The notes beneath the pieces are model-generated. The model did no database searches and was not told where the DNA came from. It saw only the letters and a program-made list of their open reading frames with translations. Positions 35,172-46,328 of a stretch of DNA of 64,000 bases are shown here, piece by piece. Both the position numbers and the translations under genes were made by a program. Origin of the DNA: Juglans regia (taxonomy: Eukaryota; Streptophyta; Magnoliopsida; Fagales; Juglandaceae). Within the stretch, counting starts at the first letter, position 1. Every line of letters begins with the position of its first letter. The stretch lies in assembly GCF_001411555.2 (NCBI RefSeq), contig NC_049912.1, forward strand, positions 31,225,514 through 31,289,513, in the 5' to 3' direction.

Positions 35172-38100
35172 ATGGAAGCCTGCAAAGGTTATACCCAAGA
35201 TGGCACCGTTGATCTTCGTGGCCGCCCCGTACTTGCATCTAAAACTGGGAAATGGAAAGCCTGCGCTTTCCTTATTGGTAATACTTTATCATATATCAGT
35301 TTTTGCAAGCATTTCTTTTTATTTGGTCCTAGCTAAGCAGCTTGTACATGATAAACTTCCGGCGGAATGCAAATGTACACACCTTTTAAAGATCCGGCTA
35401 GCTGATTTCCTGCAAAAACTAAATACACCAAATTGTTTCATGCATATATAATTTATAAGTTACTTACATGAGTACTAATATTGCATGGTAATTCACGATG
35501 CTATATCTCACTAGATCGAAAGTTCTAGTTCTGTTGATCCAGTAGTAGCATATATAGAATGATCAAATGGGTTATGTAGCCAGTCTTCGATCGTCTTAAT
35601 TTGTTCAATGTTACAGGTTATGAGGCATTAGAGAGGATGGCCTTCAACGGAATAGCGTCCAACTTGGTGAATTACTTGACAACCCAACTTCATCAAGACA
35701 CAGTTTCATCAGTAAGGGATGTGAATAACTGGTCCGGAGCTGTGTGGATTACACCAATTCTTGGTGCTTACATTGCAGATTCTTACGTGGGTCGCTTCTG
35801 GACTTTCACAGTCTCATCACTCATATACGTCATGGTAAATAATGATGATTTTCCCACTTAAAAAAGAATGTTTATCATCCGTTAGATATTAAAGAAATTT
35901 ATATATTCCAACTAACTAGAAAGAATTTTCCTAGCCATATTTTCAAGGAATCTTTCACTTGATTAGGATATATTTTTATATATTCACCAATATCTTTATC
36001 TTCCAATCTGCAGGGAATTAATGCACCCCATATGTTTGGACCATATCTTAGCTAGGTTACCTACTCCAAAAGGCAGATATATATTAATTAATATTCATTG
36101 TTTTTGCACGGGGGACCATCCAAAGTCCAAACATTTATTGGCTACTTGCTTGCAGGATGCTAATTTTGTAGTCAATTAGAAGCTTAATTATGATTCAAAT
36201 TTCAATAATATGCATATATGCTAACTATCTAGGCCTCCACAATTTAATTTACACTAAAATATCGATTATTATTTGGTTCTACTCATAATTGATAGCTAGG
36301 GACCTAAATTTCATCAACAGAAGCAACAAATGGTATTGAATTGGCCGGAAGTTGGGTTAGCCTTCACAAAGACTAATCCAGTCCAGGCATGCAATTTACA
36401 TTAATAGTATATTGTCACTTAATTGAACTTTCCCCATTATAGCTGAATTCGTAAGCAATAATATTGTAACTTCCAGCTGCATGATGAATAAGTGTGTCTT
36501 GTTTCTTGTAAAACTAGCTGATCATGCTTACTGGTATCTCAACAGGGGATGGTGCTTCTGACAACAGTAGTTTCACTCAAAAGCTTGAGGCCATCATGTA
36601 CAAATGGAGTCTGCAACAAGGCCTCCTCTTCAGAGATTTCCTTCTTCTACTTATCTCTCTACACTATAGCAATTGGGGCAGGTGGAACGAAGCCCAACAT
36701 ATCCACCTTTGGCGCAGACCAGTTTGATGATTTCAACCCCCATGAGAAAGAGCTCAAGGTTTCATTCTTCAACTGGTGGATGTTCAGCACTTTCTTAGGC
36801 GCTTTAGTTGCCACTCTTGGCCTTGTTTATATTCAAGACAATCTTGGATGGGGATTAGGCTATGGTATACCTACGGCCGGGCTTCTGCTGTCCCTATTTA
36901 TTTTCTACATAGGGATCCCAATCTACAGGCACAAAGTTAGGAAGACTAAAAGCCCTGCAAGGGACTTGATTCGAGTCCCTATTGCTGCCTTCAAAAATAG
37001 GAAGCTTCAACTACCTAACAACCCCTCAGAGCTTTATGAGTTTGAGCTGCAGCATCACACAAGCAGTGGCAAGAGACAGGTCCATCACACCACCATTTTC
37101 AGGTGAACTCTGTAAAATTGCTACTCCTTTTTTTTTTTTTCCCCAATTATTTAAAAATTATTAAGGTTCCGTATATGATCTAACGCGCAGTGACCCTCGA
37201 TTAATTGCAAATTTAGTTTTTGAAACGATAGAACTTGCCAGGTTGCTTGGGTACATGGAGCGTCATGAATGCTATAAATTTTTAATTGTCCAAGTAAGGA
37301 CATTATTACTATCGCCCCAGCCCCCCAAAAAAATGGAAAAGAAGAAGATGATATAGATCTTAAGAATTTAATACAAATAATTCAATCGCCTCTTCTCATC
37401 AACTTAAACTTTTAAAATAAATAGTGATTTCACATTATATTAGAGTAAAAGTCTTGAATTCAAAATTTGACTCTATACCATACTCTATTTAATTAAATAT
37501 TTTTTTCATCATGGAATCTAAGGACATCGTGCGTTTTAGTCCATATATATATACCCCAAAGTCCTTTGGAACCTTAGTGCCAGGACTGGCGCCTGGTGGA
37601 CCACCCAGTTCATGTGCATAACTAGGAAATCTCCCTGTTCCAAAGAATAGCGTGCATGGTGCTATATATGAGGATTTTGGTGGCCATCAAATGTGCCAAT
37701 CCAGTGTGCCACTCATATATATATATATATATATTAATTTTTTTTAGTGATTAAGAAAGTAATTATTAGTGATTTTTTTAATGATTAAAGATGCTTAAAA
37801 AATGCTTAAAACAAAAAAAACAAAAAAAATCATTTGCATTGATATGTATAATCCGGATGGCACATTTGATGTGCACATGATTTGGTATGCACCCTAACAT
37901 TATCGTTTGAAGAAAGCTCCTCAAGCGCACCCTTCAGTACACTGCTTCCTTTGCACGTCTTTGATGAATTGTCACAATCGATCTTTGTGTCAATTAAGTT
38001 GTTTCTGATGAAGTATGTCTTATCGACGCGTGGGATGGCAGCGCTGAGTTGTGCGTGCCCCACCATTCCCAAATTCGAATAAATTGTAAAAGAAAAACCA

Positions 38101-39384
38101 ATAACGATGGGCACGGCCTTGTACACAACTAAAATATACTTTATTTATTTTTACATATGTGATGAAATAAAATAAAAATTAAAAAGTTAAATAATATATT
38201 ATTAGAATATAGTTTTTTAATATTATTTTTATTTTAAAATTTAAAAAAATTGAATTATTTATGTTATTTTATGTAAAAATTTGAGAAAGTTGTAATGAAT
38301 AGATGAGATGAGTTGAGAAAACAAAAAAAGCTTCTAATTCAGTGAAAAATAATCTATAGACTAATATATTTTTAATCTATAGAGTTTGGAAGAATAAATT
38401 ATGATTCAGTGAAAAATCGAATAATAACGGATGCGGGGAGACATGATATGATATACTAATATATTAATACTAATTAAGGTAATTTACAACTATATATTCC
38501 CTAGGTTCTTGGACAAGGCTGCAATAAAAGATGACAGCTTGGACGCCTCAAGACCACCATGCACAGTGACTCAGGTCGAAGGAGCGAAGCTAATTTTGGG
38601 GATGATACTGATATGGCTTGTAACACTAATTCCTAGCACGATTTGGGCACAAATCAACACTCTTTTTGTCAAACAAGGTACCACCTTAAATCGAAGCCTG
38701 AGCCCCAATTTCCGGATTCCAGCTGCCTCGCTAGGGAGCTTCGTGACTCTCTCCATGCTCATTTTTGTGCCCATGTATGACCGTTACTTTGTGCCATTTA
38801 TGCGTCGGAGAACTGGAAATTCTAGGGGAATCACAATGCTTCAGAGGCTGGGCATTGGGTTTTTCATCCAAGTTATTGCCACTGGAGTTGCTTTTGCTGT
38901 GGAAGTTAGGCGCATGCATGTCATAAGAGTGAACCACATAGTAGGTCCCAAGCAAATTGTTCCTATGAGCATATTTTGGCTATTGCCCCAATACGTTCTA
39001 CTAGGCATTGCGGATGTGTTCAATGCAATTGGGTTGCTAGAATTCTTCTATGATCAGTCTCCAGAGAACATGCAAAGTCTTGGGACAACGTTCTTCACAA
39101 GTGGGATTGGTGTTGGCAACTTTTTGAACAGCTTTCTGGTGACAATGGTGGATAAAATTACAGGAAGGGACGGGGGGAAGAGTTGGATAGGCAACAATTT
39201 GAATGACTGTCACTTGGATTACTATTACGTGTTCCTGCTGCTCATATCCATAATTAATTTAGGGGCCTTTCTGTGGGCATCAAGTAAATACGTTTACAAG
39301 AAGGAGATCACAGAAGCGAAGGAGGGTTGTCTTCAAATGGAGGGCAGAGTCTTAGATATATCTCCTCTGGGGTTACAGGTATAA
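35172..39384 (+). CDS. NPF5.1: NPF5.1-like proton-coupled NRT1/PTR family transporter
   Basis: Exons 35172-35277, 35617-35834, 36546-37102 and 38505-39384 join into 586 residues, normal for the family. The start MEACKGYTQDGTVDLRGRPV is the typical cytosolic NPF leader. TM1 carries the proton-coupling ExxER motif (YEALERMAFNG). TM2-TM6 follow through SGAVWITPILGAYIADSYVG, the family signature FFYLSLYTIAIGAGGTKPNI, STFGADQFDDF, FFNWWMFSTFLGALVATLGL and GLGYGIPTAGLLLSLFIFYI. A charged central loop leads to TM7-TM12 in exon 4 (IFWLLPQYVLLGIADVFNAI, GLLEFFYDQSPENMQSLGTT). The intron positions and the FLDKAAI junction are standard for NPF genes. As remembered, Arabidopsis NPF5.1 is At2g40460; the substrate is not settled (nitrate, peptides or hormones in the wider family). 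The protein should sit in the plasma or vacuolar membrane. No disabling change is visible. Confidence 0.92.
37685..37871. mobile_element. 187-bp miniature inverted-repeat element in NPF intron 3
   Basis: CATCAAATGTGCCA at 37685-37698 is the exact reverse complement of TGGCACATTTGATG at 37858-37871. The match extends imperfectly outward and inward (ATCC/GGAT). The interior holds (TA)n and a TTAAGAAAGTAATTATTAGTG word related to the hairpin at 6129. It is non-coding and lies wholly within the 1.4-kb intron. Confidence 0.75.
37885..38126 (-). other. Unrecognised open frame inside NPF intron 3
   Basis: An uninterrupted minus-strand frame of about 80 codons (YKAVPIVIGFSFTIYSNLGM, GHAQLSAAIPRVDKTYFIRN, TKIDCDNSSKTCKGSSVLKG, ALEELSSNDNV) has balanced, protein-like composition in an otherwise AT-rich intron and lies between two miniature repeats. 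I do not recognise a family. It could be a captured exon fragment from another gene, or chance. Confidence 0.3.
38155..38320 (+). repeat. AT-rich miniature repeat, dispersed family A
   Basis: Core TTATTTTTATTTTAAAATTT with TTATTTTATGTAAAAATTTG, ending AGATGAGATGAGTTGAGA. The order is the same as in the copy at 30678. It lies inside NPF intron 3, about 185 bases before exon 4. Confidence 0.65.
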
Positions 39385-39609
39385 AGAGGTTGCATGATCG
39401 TTAGGATGTATGAGCATAATAATATATATATATATGCTAGCAACTCCTGTCAGATGTGTGTGTGTGTAATAATATTGGTCTATTTGCAACCAGATCGACC
39501 ATTGTTTTCTTTTTCAGTCTACTAATTCGAATATATATTAATCTATATATATGTTAAGCAAACTTGGTATTGGTGTGATCTAAATCTGTGTTTATGTGTG
39601 TGCGACTTG

Positions 39610-39945
39610 TTCTTGTTTGGAAAACACATTTCATCTTATTTTATTTCATAATTTTTTTTCCAAACACCAGTTAAATATAAATACTTTCTAATTTCTAATT
39701 TTTTAATTATTTTTATCTAATCATTATAACTTTCTCAAACTTTCAAATAAAACATAAAAAATAATAATAATTTTTTCAAATTTCAAAATAAAAATTATAT
39801 TAAAAAATTATATTATGACAATATTAACTTTATAATATTTTTTATTAAAATTTTCTCTCGTTTTTCAAAATTTAATAAAATATTTTAATTCAAATTATTT
39901 AATTACTATTTACAAAATTTTCATCTCATCTCATCTCATTTTCAC
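39610..39945 (-). repeat. AT-rich miniature repeat, dispersed family A (long copy)
   Basis: Begins TTGTTTGGAAAACACATTTC and ends with repeated TCATC words (CATCTCATCTCATCTCATTT), the reverse complement of the GATGAGATG end of the other copies. The centre has TTTCAAAATAAAAATTATAT. At about 330 bp it is about twice the length of the others, perhaps from an internal duplication. Confidence 0.6.
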
Positions 39946-40414
39946 TCTATATATATAGTTTTTTTTCTGGTTAGCAGAGAGTTTAAAGTACTGAATATTC
40001 CTAGACTGGCTACGTATTCTTCATTATACAGTACTCGGAATTCGAAAGGATGACCTTGAACCGTTACTTATAGTTTATAGTTCAAATTAAATTGCCAATT
40101 TTTATAGTTTAATTAGATCCAAATCGATAATTCAGGAGTAATGAATATAATTAATTTTGTCGTTATAATTTTTAATTTCTGCTTTGGTGCATGCATGGGA
40201 CTCGGAACTTTGGCCGACGTTACAGGGCAATGTCAATCCTGCTAATCACTCATATTTTAAATATTGCAGGCAATTATATATACGCGGTCATAATGAAAAT
40301 ACATAGATATTTTGTAGGCAATATTGAAGGATGCGCGATTTTCTTATCATAATTAAAGATTTGTTAGGTCATAATTAGACTATTATTTTAGAGTACTTCG
40401 TGGGAAAATAATCA

Positions 40415-40735
40415 TGAGGTCCTCTAGAGTTTTATGATCTCGAGGGTTAAAGCAACTGCCAAATTAGTATCAACAATTCGATCTAGAACTTGTGGATCAA
40501 TAATATCTAATCTAATTTTAATTATTAAAAGCTCAACCATTGATTCGAAAGTCATAAAATTATTAAATACTAATTTGGTTAACCCTCAAGACTATAACAA
40601 ATTGAGTTAATCTTTTAATCCTTGTGATTATAATTTGATTATATACTAATTTGATTAACCCTCAAGACCATAATAAATTGGGTCAATGGGTTAATCCTCT
40701 AACCCCGGTGATTATAACATTGACTTAATTGGGGA
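40415..40735. repeat. Foldback element with 76-bp tandem right arm
   Basis: CCAAATTAGTAT at 40459-40470 is the exact reverse complement of ATACTAATTTGG at 40567-40578, and surrounding GAGGGTTAA pairs with TTAACCCTC. The right arm is duplicated: ATACTAATTTG then TTAACCCTCAAGAC recurs 76 bases later (40567 and 40643). This fits a foldback-type miniature element with arm amplification. Confidence 0.6.
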
Positions 40736-41738
40736 ATGCAAAATTCCATATATATAAATATATATATTCATTATTAATGCTGTACGTACGTAATTCTAGC
40801 TAGACGTGTAACTAAGGTCTTTTAGATCAAATAGCATAAGGTCTAATCTTCAAATGAAAGAATCAAATTCAAATCCCCCACTTCCAGTATAAAAAAAAAG
40901 GTGTAAATTATATAATTTTAAACTTTTATATTTTAGTTATGAAAATATTATTTTTCTTTATTTATTTTTATAATTATATTTTTGAAATAATTTGATTTAA
41001 AAGTGTATATATTTTATTTTATTTGTTAAATTGTTATAGAATTTTTATAAGGGGTTGATCATGGGGAGACTTGATGTATGATCTTTTTATGAAATTAAGT
41101 CCGAGAGATTCAGAAAAAAAAAAACAAAAAAACACAGAAAATTGGAAAGAAATTATCTCTTTGTGTACTTACATCTTTTCTCAATCTCAATCCCTAATTT
41201 CTATTGATTAACTAACTGTCGAGATAATTTTTATTCTGTCCGGCATCAGTTGGTTAGCTTTATCATCGATTTTTATAGCTGGTGGTAGAGGTCGTGGTCG
41301 GTGTGGGCAAGTTCTGAATGAGAATTCTATATATATATATACACACACACATATATTATAAAATATTCTGTTCTAAGACTTCTACATTACATGCACACAT
41401 GCACCATCCACGTGACCTAAGTTAATTTGATTCTAAGGTCTCTATATCATACATATAAACATATATATATATATATATATATACTGTCTTTATCTGTCTT
41501 TGATTTATGGCCGTTCCCCTTGTTTTATTTTTTCCTGTTTGAAATTAAACTGAACAGGTACAAGTCGCATGAAATAAGAGTCTACCTGCAGGTTAGGTCA
41601 CCTGCCGACCCCATGGTCACCTTGAGAAGCTCTTTATAAAACCCGCCCACCTTGAGACATCTCGTTCGCAACTCACTGATCATAAGCATGACATAAGTCA
41701 TACTTCCTAGCTAGCTAGTTACAACTTCTATTCCATCA

Positions 41739-41973
41739 ATGGCTCCTAATTCTTCTTCTTCTTCAATATCCATTTATAATGTCATTACTTTGGCTTTCGT
41801 TTTTTTATTCATGCATGGGTAGCATCAATGCTCAGATTTCAACTAATTTTTATTTCAGCTCTTGTCCAAAGCTATTTTCCACTGCGAAATCCACTGTGCA
41901 GTCTGCAATATCGAAGGAAGCCCGAATGGGTGCCTCTCTCCTCCGTTTGTTCTTCCATGAGTGCTTCGTCAAT
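41739..41973 (+). pseudogene. Class III peroxidase, frameshifted first exon only
   Basis: An ATG at 41739 starts [27 protein letters not shown], then TAG at 41820-41822. In the next frame the mature protein follows: [51 protein letters not shown], ending at a GT donor (41974). A single extra base near 41820 explains the break in the signal peptide. In functional secretory peroxidases the motif is FFHDCFVN; here the calcium-binding and active-site-adjacent aspartate is glutamate. The next exon (GCDGSxLLDD) was not found in the following 4 kb, so haem-binding and most of the protein are missing. Intact homologues are secreted wall-modifying enzymes (PRX52-like as I recall). Translation could start at an internal ATG (41779) in the mature frame, but the gene would still be truncated. 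Confidence 0.85.
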
Positions 41974-44900
41974 GTAAATTTTCTTATCCTAATCAAATCA
42001 TGAACATTGAAGTGGCCTACCTAGCTAATTAATGTCTGGTCGATCTGTTTGCACTGACTTTGCGGCTCGAACAATATATATCATCGTGTGTGTGTGTCTT
42101 ATATGTGAGTTGGGCCATGCCGGTTCTAAAGTCCTTCACTAAATTATTAGGCGATTTCTGAGTTAAAGTGGCAGGCATGTTACTATATATGTTATAAGTA
42201 GATCAAAGAAATAGCAAGCACGTACTCGATTAATGAACTCTGTGATCAAGTAGCTAGCTAGCTAGTGTTGAAAAAGAGATCAAAGCTTTATTGCAACGAT
42301 CACATTCATGCTCATCTCATTTTACTTCAATTTAAAATAGAGTAACGCTAGTTATAATTTTAAAATATGTAAATCTCGTATTTTTTTAAAAAAAAAAGTA
42401 AGGTCTAATATTATTAAAAAAAAAAATTCTCAAGTGGATCTCAAATTTATCTATTTTTTTTAAAATAAAGTGTACGAAACCATATTTTAAAACTCAATTT
42501 TGATAATCAAAAAACTAATGATTGACCTTGACTTTTAAGAATCATAGTTTTGCATGCAAATTTGTAAATGTGAAGTTGCAAATTAGCCGGAAGAAGCACC
42601 AATCACGAGATAATAAGGAATGATACACACAACACTCTTCACAATATATAGTTGCGAAGTGATGTAAAATTAAGATATTTTAATATCGCTTTTATAATAA
42701 TAAGAGTTTGCTACTTATCATCTTATTAATCACCTATCACATTTATTTTTATTATTTTTATATTTTTTAGTTTATTTTTTTAAAATTAATTGATTTTTTT
42801 TATTCATTAATGTCATTATTCATACATCATATATTTAATAAAAAAAATAATAAATAAAAAAGTTATATATAATATGTGGCTCCATAAAATTTTTCTAATG
42901 ATAAACCAACATGACCGCGAGCGAGGAGCACATATAATAAAAAGACAAAAAAGGGGCCCTGTTTTGGCTGCGAATAACATGTCTCTGTGATCCTGCACGT
43001 TCCGAAATTAATTATGACATGATCCTGCATACGTACGAGTTCATAACAACTGTCTCTCTCTCTCTCACTCAAACGTTTTGTTTGAATGTTAACTTGAGTC
43101 GGGACAAGTTAAATTTTTTATTAATAATAATGAATTGAGACGATTGGATGAATTTTATAGAATCTATTTAAAATGAATTTAGATGTATTTAAATGTTAAA
43201 ATAAATTTAGATATATTTATAAAAAGTTAAAAAAAAATTATGGATCTCACGTGTAAAGAGGTATTAAGTTGAAAAAAGATTGTAAGTCTCACGTATAAAG
43301 ATGTTTTGAGTTGAGATGAGTTTGGTAATTTGAGAGTTGGATGTTTGGATATTAGATTCAGTTTAAAATTAGATTGAACTAAGTTGATCTCGATTCAGTT
43401 TTAGTTCCAAAAAGAACCTTAGACTCTGTTTAGAGTATCTAATTAGATCATCGGTAAATAAGTGAAATAGTAATTTTGAATTATTTGTAAATAGTAATAA
43501 AATTATCTGAAAATATCTGAAAACAATTATATTCCCAAACAAATACTTAATAGTTTCTAAACATATATTACTATTATTAGAGGGACCCTAAGAGAAGAGA
43601 GTATGTATGTATGCATATATTTTGCTAAAGTTGATTAAAGTATGATAGCCGCATGCATGCATGCGCGCGCAATTTATTCCACTTTTGATGATTCTTCTAC
43701 ACCACACACTATTCAGTGTATCTACATCACATAATTTGATATAAAATCTAAATTTTAAAATCTAAATCTTACAAATCAAATTATTTCATATGAATTATGT
43801 GTGATGCAAAGATTGTAGAATATCATTTCTCATTTAATTATATTATATATATATATATATAATATGTAAGAAAAAGTAGATCAGTGTACATAGTAAAAGC
43901 ATTTACCTCGAGCGACAAATCATAAATCGGATGCGATTGTCCCACAGACTTCTCATCGTTATTGTTCATCTGCGTTGTTCATCTGAGTTTATTCTTTTCG
44001 ATTATGGAATATACTACGTGATAAAGAACAACACTAGCTTATTTTACAGCCAAAATACCAAGATTAGAAAGACATACATTATGTGAGAGAGACTTTTTTT
44101 TATGTAGAAATGTGTGCCCACTCAAAGAGAGGGGCTATATATATTATATGAGAAAATATAAATAATATTTTATTATGCATAACAGTCGCTGTACACTAAG
44201 TGTATTGGGTAAAAAAAAAAAAAATAAATAACAGCATAGATGTGCTGCGGCTATGGGCCTATGGCCAGAATAACTCATATTATATACTCCCTGCAACTGT
44301 AATCCCCAACTGGCACTTAAAAGCCGGCCATCAAAATGATTGAAGTGACTTTAGATATAATAGGGGAATGGGTGCCCACTGCCCCTTTATTACATTATTA
44401 CATAATCGTACCGGGATTGGCTGGCTCTAATAATTTTTTCACTCTATTTTTATAGAATAAATATAGATAAAAATTAATATTAAGAGCATCTATTTTATAT
44501 ATATGATATGATATTATGTAGATTATACATCTTTTTAAATGAATTTTAAAAACAATCAATTAGAAGTAGTCATACAGTGAATATAAAATATACACTACTA
44601 TTATAACTTCTATCTATTATTAATCATTTTTTTGAAGTATGATAATTAAAGAAATCGATTGATGCATGCGAGGCAGCTGCATGCATAAAGTTCTGATCAT
44701 CGATTCATCACGAATATGATTTATGATGCCTAAACATGCATGCATGCATGCTCGGTACTGTCGGTGAGTAGATACGTCGACCTTGGAAATCCTCCCTTCA
44801 CATGCGACGACAAGTTGGAGAACTGATCAGAAACAAATGAATTAAGCTGCTAGCTTTTGCTAATGATTTTTAAGTATATTAAACATGAAGACCTTACACG

Positions 44901-45662
44901 GCACATGCATGCATGCATTTCCTTGTGCGCCTTGGCTTAAATAACTGATCGATCAACCTACGTACCTAGCTAAGTACGTACGTACGTACTAGCGTATTTT
45001 AAATGTACGTATATTATTTTTTCAATCGTACGTGCATGAACTTTAATTTTAAAGAATTCCGGCCCTTTGTTTTATGAGCAGTACTCCCGGCCCCTCTCTC
45101 TCTCTCTCTCTCTGTGTGTGCAAAAAGGATGATCAGAACAACATAAACTTACGGGGGAAAAAGGGCATTAGCTAGGAAACTTAAATAATCTGTCAACGAT
45201 TTTTTTTATTAGTGAACATCAAGCTGGAAAAGATGCATGCCACTATCTTAAGCAACCATGACCCGAGACCAAATTCCATCACATCTGATCTGTGGTACTG
45301 TCTTGAGACAGCTTGAACGACAGAGAGAAAGAGCTCTTTCCTCCATAAAAGCAATAAATTAAAGATAGGATGGAAAATAGTGAAGGCAATGAAATTTCCA
45401 GCCCATAGCTTTCTTTCTTTATATATATATACATACATGCATATAGATATATATATACATACATGCATCCATACATACATACATATATATATACACGCAT
45501 ATATAATTCATGCAATACGTTTCCTCTTTCCTCCATCCCACTCCCATTGAAATTAATCCATACGCCAAAGAAACCCAACATTGAGAAGATAATCAAGCTG
45601 GCTAGACCATTGACCGTCCAACAAATACACGACGCGTCTACTTGTAGCTTCGATAAGTAGGA

Positions 45663-45704
<42 letters not shown>

Positions 45705-46134
45705 TGCTTTTATTTACGAAGATGCTACACAACGAAACCTGATCTATTCAATGACCACTGAGAACTACAATATTTCTGAAATCAAGCTCCAAAGTACTTA
45801 TCGTACTCATGCAAAGTGCTAGGGAAGAAAAACTCCATCGATCCGCATGTGAATCCTTATAATGTTGGGTACATATATTCATGATGGACTGAAACCAACG
45901 ATGGATAGAATTGGATTACCTCAAATTATATATATGTTTTTTTTCTTTATTACAAAAGACTTTTGTTATGCTTGAGGCCGGCGAATTTCTTTGTACTTTT
46001 TCTCTTCTATCAGAAATACTGATCCAGGCATTTCTTTGAGGCCGACGAAAAATTGAAGCCAGGTTATATATTTCAAATTTATAGAACTAGAAGTAAACAA
46101 GTCATGTTGACCAGCTTCTCTCTCTCTCTATATA
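41974..46134. other. Intergenic DNA, no gene recognised
   Basis: AT-rich with simple repeats: (TG)n near 42085, (CT)n at about 43051-43067 and 45093-45112, a GTAC array at 44973-44990, a CATG array at 44735-44751, TACA/TATA-rich tracts at about 45420-45500, and a long (TA)n at 45664-45703. A decayed repeat with GAGTTGAGATGAG words lies at about 43085-43430. No coding exon was identified. Confidence 0.4.
45664..45703. repeat. (TA)n microsatellite, about 40 bp
   Basis: One of the longest uninterrupted TA runs in the window. Others of similar kind lie at 33774-33802, 53407-53436 and 58367-58396, and a compound (TA)n(TG)n lies at about 52827-52867. Confidence 0.9.
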
Positions 46135-46328
46135 TTTTTGAGGACGGAATCCCAATTTTCTTGATAATCCTTATTTATGACAGAAGAAAATCGTAGTTAC
46201 AATCAAACACACGTGGATTACATTAATAGACATAAAATCCCAACCCAAGTATAAAATCTTTACTCAAATCAAACAAAAACAAATAGAACCAATAAAACAA
46301 CAAGTAAAAATATAACCATCATTCTGAA

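Larger units (their letters stand above)
39385..41738. other. Intergenic DNA between NPF gene and peroxidase remnant
   Basis: Holds the probable NPF 3' UTR, a reverse-orientation family A repeat, a foldback with tandem arms (40415-40735), and (TA)n runs at about 41330-41345 and 41461-41482. Sequence shortly before 41739 has a CTTTATAAAA motif (about 41630-41640) about 100 bases upstream of the peroxidase ATG, a plausible relic TATA box. Confidence 0.4.

Noticed and set aside
35050..35451. 133-codon plus-strand frame overlapping NPF exon 1
   Set aside because: It is in another phase; the conserved NPF start MEACKGYTQDGTVDLRGRPV and donor at 35278 identify the true exon.
45193..45660. Tyrosine-rich frames (YIYICMYV)
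   Set aside because: Translation of TACA/TATA simple repeats.
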